Below are positions 13,084 to 19,733 of a stretch of DNA of 30,960 nucleotides, in pieces. The translations under genes were made by a program, and so were the position numbers. The notes beneath the pieces are model-generated. The model searched no databases and was not told where the DNA came from. It saw nothing but the letters and a program-made list of their open reading frames with translations. Source of the stretch: a virus. The stretch's first letter is position 1. Every line of letters begins with the position of its first letter. The stretch is taken from positions 1 to 30,960 of IMG/VR virus record IMGVR_UViG_3300038701_001058; one strand, 5' to 3'.

Positions 13084-14171
13084 ACGACACCGTTTCGCTG
13101 GAGCCTCGAAGCCTTGCTCTCATCGACATGGGCGAGGCCGACCAGGATACGATCCAGATGTTCGTGTGGGGCGAGGTGCGTCACCCGAAGATGCCAAAGT
13201 TCACCGTCGACAAGGCGTTTGCCGAGCAGATGGTGGCGAGCTTTGGCAAGCTCAAGGAGCACGGCTACTACCCGCCGATCATAGCCGACCACGGGCGCGG
13301 GCACGAGCCCGGCACGGCGCTTGGTATCGTGCTCGATGTGTTCATCAACGAGTCGGGCGTTGCCGCACGCGTGGAGTATGCCAAGGGCGTGCGCGAAGAG
13401 GTGCGCGCAGGCCGCCGCCCTTATCAGTCGCCAAGCTTCTACACAGAGTATACACACCCCCACACAGGCGAAGTGCTCAAGTATGCACTCCGCGAACTAA
13501 GCTTTGCCACCGTTCCGGTGCAAAAGAACCTTCCGCCGATGGGAGGATACTACAGCCTATCTGAGATTGGATGGGCCACTAACACACAGGAGGCCGTAAT
13601 GGCAGACCAGCCCGAGACGCCGGAGACGGCGCCCGTGGACAACATGGAAGACGAAAACCCCGAGATGGATCTTGCGGAGGAGTACGCCAAGCTCTCCGAG
13701 CGCATGACCGCGCTCGAGGAGCAGGTGCGCAAGATGATGGAGGGTCCGGGCGACGAGCCCGAGGAGGTGCCTTCGTCCGAGCCCGTCGCCAACGCCGAGG
13801 CAAGCGCCGATGAGCGCATCGCTGCGCTCGAGCGCACCATCGCGCTCAAGGACGCCGAGATCAACGTTCGCAGCGTGCTCCCCACCGCGCCCATGCAGGA
13901 GGTGACTGATTTGGCCGAGTCCATCGTCGACTCGCCCAAGCGCGGCGCGCGCCTGCTCTCGCTCGCGGAGCGCGCGTACAAGGCCGAGCCCACCACGAAC
14001 ACGATTCAGCAGCCGATGGGCGCGCCTGGTGCCTCGCCCGCCGAGCCCGTCGACTTTGCCGAGGCGTGGGACGCGTGCGCGTCCGAGCTCGGGACCACCG
14101 ACGCTGGCTCCATCGGTCGACTGATGGAGCGCCTGTACCCCCACCTTACCGGTCGCACGCTGATCGGCTGA
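13080..14171 (+). CDS. Prohead protease with C-terminal scaffold (Mu I-type)
   Basis: A 363-residue protein that should mature the capsid by cleaving scaffold and itself. The N-terminal protease domain (about 1-165) resembles the Mu I serine protease family: IIADHGRGHEPG with a probable catalytic His71, and RPYQSPSF with a probable Ser117, then LKYALRELSFATVPVQKN. From about residue 174 the protein is acidic and helical (EEYAKLSERMTALEEQVRKMM; ADERIAALERTIALKDAEI), the usual scaffold. A strong internal SD and ATG at 13588-13601 indicate that this part is also made alone. The start overlaps the portal stop by 4 nt. The last residues (IGRLMERLYPHLTGRTLIG) may contact the capsid protein. Confidence 0.85.
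   Translation: MNDTVSLEPRSLALIDMGEADQDTIQMFVWGEVRHPKMPKFTVDKAFAEQMVASFGKLKEHGYYPPIIADHGRGHEPGTALGIVLDVFINESGVAARVEYAKGVREEVRAGRRPYQSPSFYTEYTHPHTGEVLKYALRELSFATVPVQKNLPPMGGYYSLSEIGWATNTQEAVMADQPETPETAPVDNMEDENPEMDLAEEYAKLSERMTALEEQVRKMMEGPGDEPEEVPSSEPVANAEASADERIAALERTIALKDAEINVRSVLPTAPMQEVTDLAESIVDSPKRGARLLSLAERAYKAEPTTNTIQQPMGAPGASPAEPVDFAEAWDACASELGTTDAGSIGRLMERLYPHLTGRTLIG
13599..14171 (+). CDS. Nested scaffold protein (in-frame internal start)
   Basis: AGGAGG at 13588-13593 stands 5 nt before an in-frame ATG at 13599, the best SD/start pair inside the protease gene. It lies exactly where the protease fold ends and the acidic, coiled-coil scaffold begins. Initiation here gives a 190-residue protein equal to the C-terminal part of the protease. 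This matches known arrangements: lambda C/Nu3, and Mu I/Z. The excess of free scaffold over protease-scaffold would come from the stronger internal site. It should fill the prohead interior and be degraded on maturation. Confidence 0.7.
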   Translation: MADQPETPETAPVDNMEDENPEMDLAEEYAKLSERMTALEEQVRKMMEGPGDEPEEVPSSEPVANAEASADERIAALERTIALKDAEINVRSVLPTAPMQEVTDLAESIVDSPKRGARLLSLAERAYKAEPTTNTIQQPMGAPGASPAEPVDFAEAWDACASELGTTDAGSIGRLMERLYPHLTGRTLIG

Positions 14172-14217
14172 GTCCACACAACAGCCTCTCACGAGGCAGC
14201 ACATAAAGGAGGCCAAC

Positions 14218-14586
14218 ATGGCTCTCAACAACGCCGTCACCAAGCAGACCGCAGGCGCCGCCATCGGTCAGTACAAACTCGTCAAAGTCTCGGGCGCCAA
14301 CGTGGTCGTGACCACCGCTGCCACCGAACGCGTCCTGGGCTGCTCGCAGGCCGACGCTGCCGACTCGGGTGAGTCGCTGGCCATCACGCACGGTGGTCGC
14401 GTCAAGCTCAAGGCGTCCGGTGCCATCACCAAGGGCGCGCGCGTCGTGCCCGCCGCCGACGGTGAGATCGCCGCCGACGCTGGCACTTCCACGCACATCG
14501 CTTGCGGTGTCGCGCTCGAGGCCGCCGCCGCCGATGGTGACGTGATCGAGGTCCTGCTCGATCCGAGCATCACCGTCAACGCGTGA
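14218..14586 (+). CDS. Capsid decoration (cement) protein, DUF2190-like
   Basis: A 122-residue beta-rich protein located between the protease/scaffold and capsid genes, the usual place for the decoration protein. The sequence (IGQYKLVKVSGANVVVTTAATE, then GESLAITHGGRVKLKASGAITKGARVVPAADG and THIACGVALEAAAADGDVIEVLL) shows the alternating strands and 'G-x-I-x-x-G' turn of DUF2190-like capsid cement proteins. It has a strong SD (AAAGGAGG) 5 nt before the ATG, suggesting high expression. It is followed by two hairpins, one terminator-like, before the capsid gene. Confidence 0.7.
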   Translation: MALNNAVTKQTAGAAIGQYKLVKVSGANVVVTTAATERVLGCSQADAADSGESLAITHGGRVKLKASGAITKGARVVPAADGEIAADAGTSTHIACGVALEAAAADGDVIEVLLDPSITVNA

Positions 14587-14593
14587 CGATCCT

Positions 14594-14616
14594 GGCGTGC
14601 CCGTAGTGGGCGCGCC
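14594..14616 (+). other. 9-bp hairpin after the cement gene
   Basis: GGCGTGCCC (14594-14602) pairs with GGGCGCGCC (14608-14616), with one G-U and a GTAGT loop. It sits 8 nt after the cement stop and 15 nt before the terminator-like hairpin. It might protect the upstream mRNA 3' end or serve as an RNase cutting point. Confidence 0.5.
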
Positions 14617-14631
14617 GCTACACCACACACG

Positions 14632-14666
14632 AGAGCCCGCCCGGCAGCGACCGGCGCGGGCTCTTT
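14632..14666 (+). terminator. Intrinsic-terminator-like hairpin between cement and capsid genes
   Basis: AGAGCCCGC (14632-14640) pairs perfectly with GCGGGCTCT (14656-14664), with CCGG/CCGG inside (14641-14644/14651-14654). The stem ends in only TTT (14664-14666), so termination would be partial. As the capsid gene must be transcribed from upstream or from a promoter I cannot see, this is more likely an attenuator or mRNA-stability element. Confidence 0.5.
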
Positions 14667-14684
14667 GCATACAAGGAGCCTCAA

Positions 14685-15581
14685 ATGGGTTTCAACGCCA
14701 ACAGCCTGCCCGGCGACGTGCTCGACCGGGTGATCATGGGTCTCGAGGGCAAGGACGGCTCGGCCGTCGATCAGATCGGGACCAAAATCCCCGTGACCGA
14801 GCTTTCGGGCACCATCCCTGCCATGCCGAGCGTGTCGACGCTCGCCAAGTCCAACAACCCCGGCGGCATCCCCGAGGGGGCCGTGGCCAAGGACTTCGAC
14901 CTCAGCCTCTCCAGCGCGTCCTACGCGCTCAACCGCTACGTGGGCAAGTCCTACATCGCGGACGGTACGCGCGTGGCTCTCGACGGGCACGGGCTGCGCA
15001 CGCTCGAGTTCTACGCGCTGATGTGTCGCCGTCACTCGGCGGTTGACATCAACGCCGACCTCAACACCGTGCTCTCGTCCACCTCGCTCAACACCGAGGA
15101 GGCCGTGGGCAACGGCGCGTGGACGTCTTCGAGCTCGACGCCCATCGAGGACATGCAGGACGCGATGGCCAAGTGCGGTTACGGCGACGCTGCGTTCTTC
15201 GGCAGGGATGCCGTGGAGGCGCTTCAGCTCCATCCCGACTTCACTGCGCGCCTCTCGAACTACTCGGGCGGTGCGCTCTCCGAGGGTGAGGTGCTGGACG
15301 TGATCCGCCGCCTCTTCCCCTCGCTGCGCAAGATCGTGCTCGGCACCAACATGTACAACAGCGCCAACGAGGGTCAGGCGGCCACGCTGGCGTACCAGTT
15401 CGACGGCCTCGCGTGGATGGGCCACGAGGACGGCCTGCTCATCCCCGAGCAGACCGGCGCGCCCTCGACCGCGCAGTGGCGTGACGAGGATCGCGAGTCC
15501 ACCGGCATCCGCTTCACGCGCCGCCTCGACATCGTGCGCGTCCACCAGGACAAGGGCGCGGTCATCACGGGCGTGATCTGA
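14685..15581 (+). CDS. Major capsid protein (HK97-like fold expected)
   Basis: A 298-residue protein, in the canonical position after scaffold and cement genes, with a strong SD (AAGGAG) before the ATG. The N-terminal part (SLPGDVLDRVIMGLEGKDGSAVDQIGTKIPVTELSG) and the stretch YVGKSYIADGTRVALDGHG followed by a long helix (LRTLEFYALMCRRHSAVDI) fit the N-arm/E-loop plus spine-helix layout of HK97-type capsid proteins. The segments AAFFGRDAVEALQLHPDF and the closing GIRFTRRLDIVRVHQDKGAVIT are also typical of capsid proteins of this size. The identification rests on position and general pattern, not on a catalytic motif. A processing site cannot be identified with confidence. Confidence 0.8.
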   Translation: MGFNANSLPGDVLDRVIMGLEGKDGSAVDQIGTKIPVTELSGTIPAMPSVSTLAKSNNPGGIPEGAVAKDFDLSLSSASYALNRYVGKSYIADGTRVALDGHGLRTLEFYALMCRRHSAVDINADLNTVLSSTSLNTEEAVGNGAWTSSSSTPIEDMQDAMAKCGYGDAAFFGRDAVEALQLHPDFTARLSNYSGGALSEGEVLDVIRRLFPSLRKIVLGTNMYNSANEGQAATLAYQFDGLAWMGHEDGLLIPEQTGAPSTAQWRDEDRESTGIRFTRRLDIVRVHQDKGAVITGVI

Positions 15582-15614
15582 CCCTCCTCTCCTGACCGCC
15601 CGTAAGGGCACACA

Positions 15615-15684
15615 AGCGTGGCTGCTGCGGCAGACGGAGCGCGCGCCCATCGGCGTGTGCGGCGGTTCGATTCCGCCCGCGCTA
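15615..15684 (+). ncRNA. tRNA-like element D within the head gene cluster
   Basis: The T-arm GGCGG (15661-15665), loop TTCGATT, CCGCC (15673-15677) is perfect. CGCGCT (15678-15683) pairs with AGCGTG (15615-15620), with one G-U; A15684 would be the discriminator. If C15677 is given to the acceptor, that stem has seven pairs and the T-stem four. Inside are CTGC/GCAG (15622-15625/15630-15633) and CGCGC/GCGTG (15640-15644/15653-15657), the latter with an eight-base loop containing CAT at 15648-15650. This is not a standard cloverleaf. A GCCC-GTAA-GGGC hairpin with a GNRA loop lies just upstream at 15598-15609. The element ends 35 nt before the next gene. Confidence 0.4.
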
Positions 15685-15719
15685 CTCGATCAACCCCAAC
15701 CCCTCACCCCGAGGCTCAC

Positions 15720-16229
15720 ATGGCCATCAGATTCGACACCTTCGCAGACTCCAAGCGCTACCGGCTGCTTTGGATGGGTACCACTGCGATCAAGACCGAA
15801 GACGGCGTGACGCAGCCGTTCGAGCCGTTTGACGCCTCGCCGCGCTGGCTCCAGGGTCGCGGCGGGATGGCTCACCGCCTCGTGTCCGTCGAGGACTACG
15901 CGCGCGCCCTCGCTGCGGCCTCGCTCGAGGATCTGCGCGACCACGCGCGCCAGCGTCGGTGTGGTGACGAGTGCGGATGCACCAAGGGCGAGGCGCTCGC
16001 GTGTCTGCTCGAGGGCATCGCGCCCGTGCCTGCCTTCGAGGAGCCCGAGCCCGTGCCCGTCGACGAAGCGCCCGATGGCTTCGTGTCCATGACATTCGAC
16101 CTCGACGCCATGAGCCGCAACGAGCTTCGCGAGGTCGCCGCTGACCTCGGCCTTCAAGTCGGCGGCAACAAAGACGAGCTCAAGGCTCGCATCGAGGCCG
16201 CCCACGTCGAGACCTTCGAGGAGGAGTGA
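15720..16229 (+). CDS. Head-tail junction region protein with SAP-like domain
   Basis: A 169-residue protein directly after the capsid gene. The N-terminal half is unremarkable. Residues 81-95 hold four cysteines (CGDECGCTKGEALAC), a possible metal site. An acidic Pro-rich linker (PVPAFEEPEPVPVDEAP) follows. Residues ~131-163 (MSRNELREVAADLGLQVGG plus DELKARIEA) read as a SAP motif, a two-helix nucleic-acid-binding unit common in small phage head proteins. The start is the ATG at 15720 with a modest GAGG; the frame is open further up but would run into tRNA-like element D. It may bind DNA at the portal or act in assembly. Confidence 0.6.
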   Translation: MAIRFDTFADSKRYRLLWMGTTAIKTEDGVTQPFEPFDASPRWLQGRGGMAHRLVSVEDYARALAAASLEDLRDHARQRRCGDECGCTKGEALACLLEGIAPVPAFEEPEPVPVDEAPDGFVSMTFDLDAMSRNELREVAADLGLQVGGNKDELKARIEAAHVETFEEE

Positions 16230-16420
16230 TGCCCGAGCGCGACGAGAGAGGCGAGCGCGTGCGCTGCGTGGTGACCCCACGCGTGCGTGCGCTCGATGGC
16301 TGCTACCCCGGCGAGGAGGTGATCCTGTCTCGCGACGCTGCGATCGAGCACGCGCGTCGTGGTCGTGTCTTGGTACTCGGGCCGCTCGAGCCCACCCCCG
16401 CTACCGATGAGGAGGAGTGA
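16229..16420 (+). CDS. Hypothetical 63-residue protein in the connector cluster
   Basis: A small protein started at a GAGGAGGAGTGATG junction. It has an SH3-like strand pattern (VRCVVTPRVRALDGCYPGEEVILSRDAAIEHARRGRVLVLGP): a basic start, 'PGEEV-x-L', an alpha turn, then 'G-x-V-x-V-L'. This 'fiNG...GexvxLs...A..L...G.v..l' layout is common in tiny phage genes between the capsid and connector genes, whose role is unclear. It ends in EEE because of the SD of the next gene. Confidence 0.6.
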   Translation: MPERDERGERVRCVVTPRVRALDGCYPGEEVILSRDAAIEHARRGRVLVLGPLEPTPATDEEE

Positions 16421-16851
16421 TGGCCGTACGCACCTATGGCGTGGTGCTGGCTGACGTGCTCGCGCTGCTGCCCGTCAACACGACGCGCATTAGCGCCACG
16501 AGCAAACTCAGCACGACGCACATCACTGGTTACATCGAGGACGGCTCGGGCCGGATCACCGCTGCGCTCAAGCGCGCTGGTGTCGACCCTGACAGCCTCG
16601 ACGATGACACCACCGCGCAGGTCAAGCGCGCTCTCGAACACTACGTGGTGGCGGCGTGCATGGCCAAGCTTGGCCGCGCGAGCTCGACTGCCTACACCGA
16701 AGCCAAAGGCGTTTATGAGGAGGCGCTGGCGCGCTTCGAGGCGTCGGGCTCCTCACTCGCTGCGCAACCCACTTCGATCAAGACCACCGTGGACACGAGC
16801 CCGATCGTGGACACGCGAGGATTCTTCACGTCTGGCAAGGGCATCTGGTGA
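16420..16851 (+). CDS. Head-tail connector (adaptor) protein
   Basis: A 143-residue protein at the place of the gp6/gp15-type head completion proteins. It opens with VRTYGVVLADVLALLPV, then ITGYIEDGSGRITAALKRAG and a helix, TTAQVKRALEHYVVAACMAKLG, followed by a second helix (EAKGVYEEALARFEAS). Helical bundles of this size and pattern dock on the portal as adaptor rings in siphoviruses. The assignment rests mainly on position and helical pattern. It starts at GAGGAGGAGTGATG. Confidence 0.6.
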   Translation: MAVRTYGVVLADVLALLPVNTTRISATSKLSTTHITGYIEDGSGRITAALKRAGVDPDSLDDDTTAQVKRALEHYVVAACMAKLGRASSTAYTEAKGVYEEALARFEASGSSLAAQPTSIKTTVDTSPIVDTRGFFTSGKGIW

Positions 16852-17375
16852 CTTCCAAGACCGTACAAACGCACGGGCTCGATCTGCTGCGTGATCGTGT
16901 CGAGGAGATGTCCGGGCGTATGCAGCGCATGCCGCGCGCCACCGAAGGGCGCTTGCATGGCTATGTGCTGCTGCGCAACGAGGAGCGGTTCGCGAGCCAG
17001 AACGCCACCGAAGGCCGCAAGTGGGCGAACTACTCGCGTGAGCCACTGTATCGCGCATTCAAGCAATCGGTGCTGGGTGACCTCACCGTACTGCGTTGGA
17101 AGGGCGGCAAAGAGGAGCGCTTGTATACGTCTCTCACCAACCCAGCGCACCCCGAGCACGTCCACCGCGTGACGCGCGATACGGTCGAGGTGGGAACCAC
17201 CGTGCCCTACGCACGGCGCTTGCTCTCCGACGGCAAGAACCAATTTGGCGAGATTCGCAGCGGGCGTGACTTCATCACGCTGGGCGAGCGCTCGCGCTTG
17301 CGCCTCGTGCAACTGCTGACGGTCTACCTGGTGCGCGGCGAGTCGCATGGCAACGAGTGGAGGAAGCGACCATGA
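16848..17375 (+). CDS. Neck / virion morphogenesis protein (Mu gpG or HK97 gp10-like)
   Basis: A 175-residue protein. The start is GTG at 16848, overlapping the previous stop by 4 nt (GTGA), the only start compatible with the N-terminus. The sequence runs TVQTHGLDLLRDRVEEMSGRMQR, ATEGRLHGYVLLRNEERF, then WANYSREPLYRAFKQSV, HVHRVTRDTVEVGTTVPYARR and LLSDGKNQFG. The '...V-x-V-G-T-x-V-P-Y-A-R' element is characteristic of the tail-completion/neck family ('vgtnvpYAriH'). These proteins close the top of the tail or the head-tail joint. Confidence 0.65.
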   Translation: MTSKTVQTHGLDLLRDRVEEMSGRMQRMPRATEGRLHGYVLLRNEERFASQNATEGRKWANYSREPLYRAFKQSVLGDLTVLRWKGGKEERLYTSLTNPAHPEHVHRVTRDTVEVGTTVPYARRLLSDGKNQFGEIRSGRDFITLGERSRLRLVQLLTVYLVRGESHGNEWRKRP

Positions 17376-17986
17376 GCCACACGCCCATCGAATTCGCGCA
17401 GCGCTTCGCGATCGATCGCGTGATTCGCGTACTGCGCACACACCTTGCGACTGAGTTGGCGCGCTGCGCCGACCGCTTCGGTTTTGAACTCGACGCGCCC
17501 GAGGCGCACCACATCTTCCGCATCGCCAACGCGCGCGCCGAGGAAATCCTGACCAATGCCGACGTATGGTGTTCCGTGCTGCCCGTGAGCCCGCTTGCGC
17601 CCGTCGACGGCACGAGGCGCACCGCTGGCCCCGATACCTACTGCCAGCGCCAGACGCTCGACATTGAGTTGTTTCTGATGTTCACCGAGCCCGTGCAAGA
17701 CTTGCCCGGTTGCATCCTGCGGCCCGATGGCGTGACCAACACGACGGCGCTTGAGGCGCTGGACACGCAGGCCGAGTTTGTCGCGCTGTGCTCCGATGTG
17801 TACGCGGGCGCGCTGGCATACACCGCGCTCAAATACGCTCAGGATGGCGAGTCTATCCACGAGATCGCATTCGAGGGCTACGAGCCCGAAGTGCGAGGCA
17901 CACCGGCGGGCGGGCTGCGTGGCATGGCGCGTGTCCTGCTCCGACTCACGATCAACACTGCAGCGCCAACCAAGGCGCCGATCTAA
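17372..17986 (+). CDS. Probable tail terminator / tail completion protein
   Basis: A 204-residue protein just before the tail tube gene, with the ATG overlapping the upstream stop and GGAGGAAG as SD. An N-terminal helix (IDRVIRVLRTHLATELARCADRFG) is followed by a strand-rich part (TLDIELFLMFTEPVQDLPGC) and a C-terminal strand (GMARVLLRLTINT). The layout 'helix, strand, helix, strand' and the location between neck and tube genes match tail terminator proteins, which cap the tail tube. No catalytic motif is expected or seen. The identification is by context. Confidence 0.5.
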   Translation: MSHTPIEFAQRFAIDRVIRVLRTHLATELARCADRFGFELDAPEAHHIFRIANARAEEILTNADVWCSVLPVSPLAPVDGTRRTAGPDTYCQRQTLDIELFLMFTEPVQDLPGCILRPDGVTNTTALEALDTQAEFVALCSDVYAGALAYTALKYAQDGESIHEIAFEGYEPEVRGTPAGGLRGMARVLLRLTINTAAPTKAPI

Positions 17987-17998
17987 TACGAGGTCATC

Positions 17999-19093
17999 AT
18001 GGCTGGTATCTACAGCAATCAAAAGCGGCTCATCGTGGCCTCCGAGGCCACCTATGGCACCGATCAGGTGGACGTCATCTTTGGGGATGGCGCCACCGAC
18101 ATCATCTACCAGGACGTGTCGGCGCCCGTGCTCACGCCCAACCGAGAGATCCTGGAGATCGAGCGCGCGCGCTCGAGTCAGTCGGGCACGGCGCATCAGT
18201 CCGTTGCACGCGACGCCGACTTTACCTGCGTGGTCCCCATGACCGGGCGCGAGGGCTCGGGCTCCGGTGAGGAGGCGCCGTACTGGAGCCCGTTCCTCCT
18301 CGCCTCGGGATTCGCCGAGACTGTGGTGTCGTCCACCTCAGCCACCTATACGCTCTCCACGGCGCAGTCCTCGGGTATGACGGTCTACCTGTACCATGAG
18401 CTCGAGTCGGGCGAGCAGCGCCTCCAGCGCTCGGTTGGCGTGCGCGGCAACCTCGACATGACGCTCGAGGTGGGGCAAGAGGCGAAGGCCACCTTCACTG
18501 GCAAGGGACGCTACGTCGACTTCCTGAGCGACGCGGCGCAGTTCTTCAACGCGACGACCAAGGCGGCTGCGCTCGAGGCCGACGGCTCTACCGCCGTCAC
18601 TGCGCGCACCAGCGGCGCGGAGAAGTACGCCGAGGGGCCCATCATGGTCGTGCGCTCGGCAACCGTCACCGTCAACAGCAATACGTGGTGCCTGAGCGGC
18701 TTCAGTTTCTCGACCAACTGGAACCTCTACGAGCGCCTGTGCGCTTCGGCCTCGGGCGGCACGCTCGAGGAGGTCAAGTTGACGCGCGCGCCAGGCTCGC
18801 GAGCCGGTGGCGAGTTCAGTTTGGACACCGACTCTGAGACGGTGATCGACGACTTCATCGATCAGTACGAGCAGGCCAATGAGATTGCGTTCTCGTTCGT
18901 GCTCTCGGCGGGTGACGGCTCCTCGGGCTCGGCGCGCCTCACCATGAGCGCGAGCAAGGCGCAGATCGGCGCGCCGTCCATGAGTGACCAAGGCGGCTTG
19001 GTTGCCTTTGGCATCCCCTACTTCCTCAACGGCGATTGGTCCGATCTGGTGGCTGACGACGACATCACGATCACTTTCGACGCGGTGTCGTGA
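17999..19093 (+). CDS. Major tail tube protein
   Basis: A 364-residue beta-rich protein. The start (AGIYSNQKRLIVASEATYGTD) is typical of phage tail tube proteins. The strands (FTCVVPMTGREGSG, LYHELESGEQRLQRSVGVRG, DMTLEVGQEAKATFTGKG) include the conserved 'G-x-x-G ... E-x-G-Q-x-x-x-x-x-x-F-x-G-x-G' tube motif. The C-terminal third (AFSFVLSAGDGSSGSARLTMSASKAQIG) is another beta domain, so it is likely a long-form tube protein with a decorating Ig-like extension. It ends at a TGATG coupling to the next gene. Many copies should form the tail. Confidence 0.75.
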   Translation: MAGIYSNQKRLIVASEATYGTDQVDVIFGDGATDIIYQDVSAPVLTPNREILEIERARSSQSGTAHQSVARDADFTCVVPMTGREGSGSGEEAPYWSPFLLASGFAETVVSSTSATYTLSTAQSSGMTVYLYHELESGEQRLQRSVGVRGNLDMTLEVGQEAKATFTGKGRYVDFLSDAAQFFNATTKAAALEADGSTAVTARTSGAEKYAEGPIMVVRSATVTVNSNTWCLSGFSFSTNWNLYERLCASASGGTLEEVKLTRAPGSRAGGEFSLDTDSETVIDDFIDQYEQANEIAFSFVLSAGDGSSGSARLTMSASKAQIGAPSMSDQGGLVAFGIPYFLNGDWSDLVADDDITITFDAVS

Positions 19094-19725
19094 TGAGGTG
19101 GGCCGCACCAAGCGGCCCGGTCTTCACGCTTCGACCTCCGGCGCGCGCAGGCGACTACCTCGATGGGCTCGCCCACGCGCTTGCGCCGGTCGGGTTCGAC
19201 CCGAGCGTGGGTCTCGCTGCGCTGCTCGAATGGACGGCTGCGCACGTCACCGAGGCCACGCTATCGGATGGCGTGCGTGTGCCGGTGGACGCCGACATGC
19301 TCGACGGGCTGCTGATGCCGGTGGAGTTGGGCGACCTCGCGCGCGCTGTGATCGATGCTGCTGGTCTCTCCGCTGCGTTCATCGAGGAGGCGCGCGGTTA
19401 CTTCGACGTTGTGGCTGGTGGCGGCTGTGAGTGTCGATCGTGCGCGGGTGTCGACCCCGACGACGCGCGCGGCTGCCTCTATGCGCCCTTTGACCCCGGC
19501 GTGTGCGCGGCGGCCACAGCGTGGCTACCGCTGCGCGAGGTCAAGGACTACGACATGCCCGTCTGGGCATACCAGCTTGCTAGCGTGTGGGAAGCCGCCG
19601 TCTCGACGGTGCGCCGAGCAGCACGCGAGCAACACGAGGCCGAGCGCGCCGAGCGAGAGAGCCGCCGCCACGTCCACGAATACGCGCGTGGCCAGTTCGC
19701 CTCGCGCCTTGGCATCAAGTTCTAG
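19093..19725 (+). CDS. Probable tail protein / tail assembly chaperone, with Cys cluster
   Basis: A 210-residue protein between the tube and tape measure genes, coupled by TGATG. The centre carries five Cys in 27 residues (GCECRSCAGVDPDDARGC at about 111-128, and C138), suggesting a zinc site. This is unusual for tail chaperones. The C-terminal part is a long charged helix (RRAAREQHEAERAERESRR). Its position fits the first of the two assembly chaperones that load the tape measure, but I see no classical slippery site linking it to the next gene, which has its own SD. Confidence 0.5.
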   Translation: MRWAAPSGPVFTLRPPARAGDYLDGLAHALAPVGFDPSVGLAALLEWTAAHVTEATLSDGVRVPVDADMLDGLLMPVELGDLARAVIDAAGLSAAFIEEARGYFDVVAGGGCECRSCAGVDPDDARGCLYAPFDPGVCAAATAWLPLREVKDYDMPVWAYQLASVWEAAVSTVRRAAREQHEAERAERESRRHVHEYARGQFASRLGIKF

Positions 19726-19733
19726 GAGGTCGC

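Noticed and set aside
14268-15650. Long minus-strand open frame (460 codons) across the cement and capsid genes, and similar ones such as 19722-20936
   Set aside because: These are antisense shadows of GC-rich coding genes: no SD, unlikely composition (His/Arg/Gly-rich), no family likeness, and they oppose well-supported + strand genes.
17982-17987. TCTAAT identical to the early -10 element, before the tail tube gene
   Set aside because: It contains the stop codon of the preceding gene and there is no TTGACG-like -35 at 17 nt and no TGn.
19190-19206. Another GGGTTCGACCC that looks like a T-arm
   Set aside because: It lies inside a well-supported coding sequence, and no acceptor-like complement is placed correctly.
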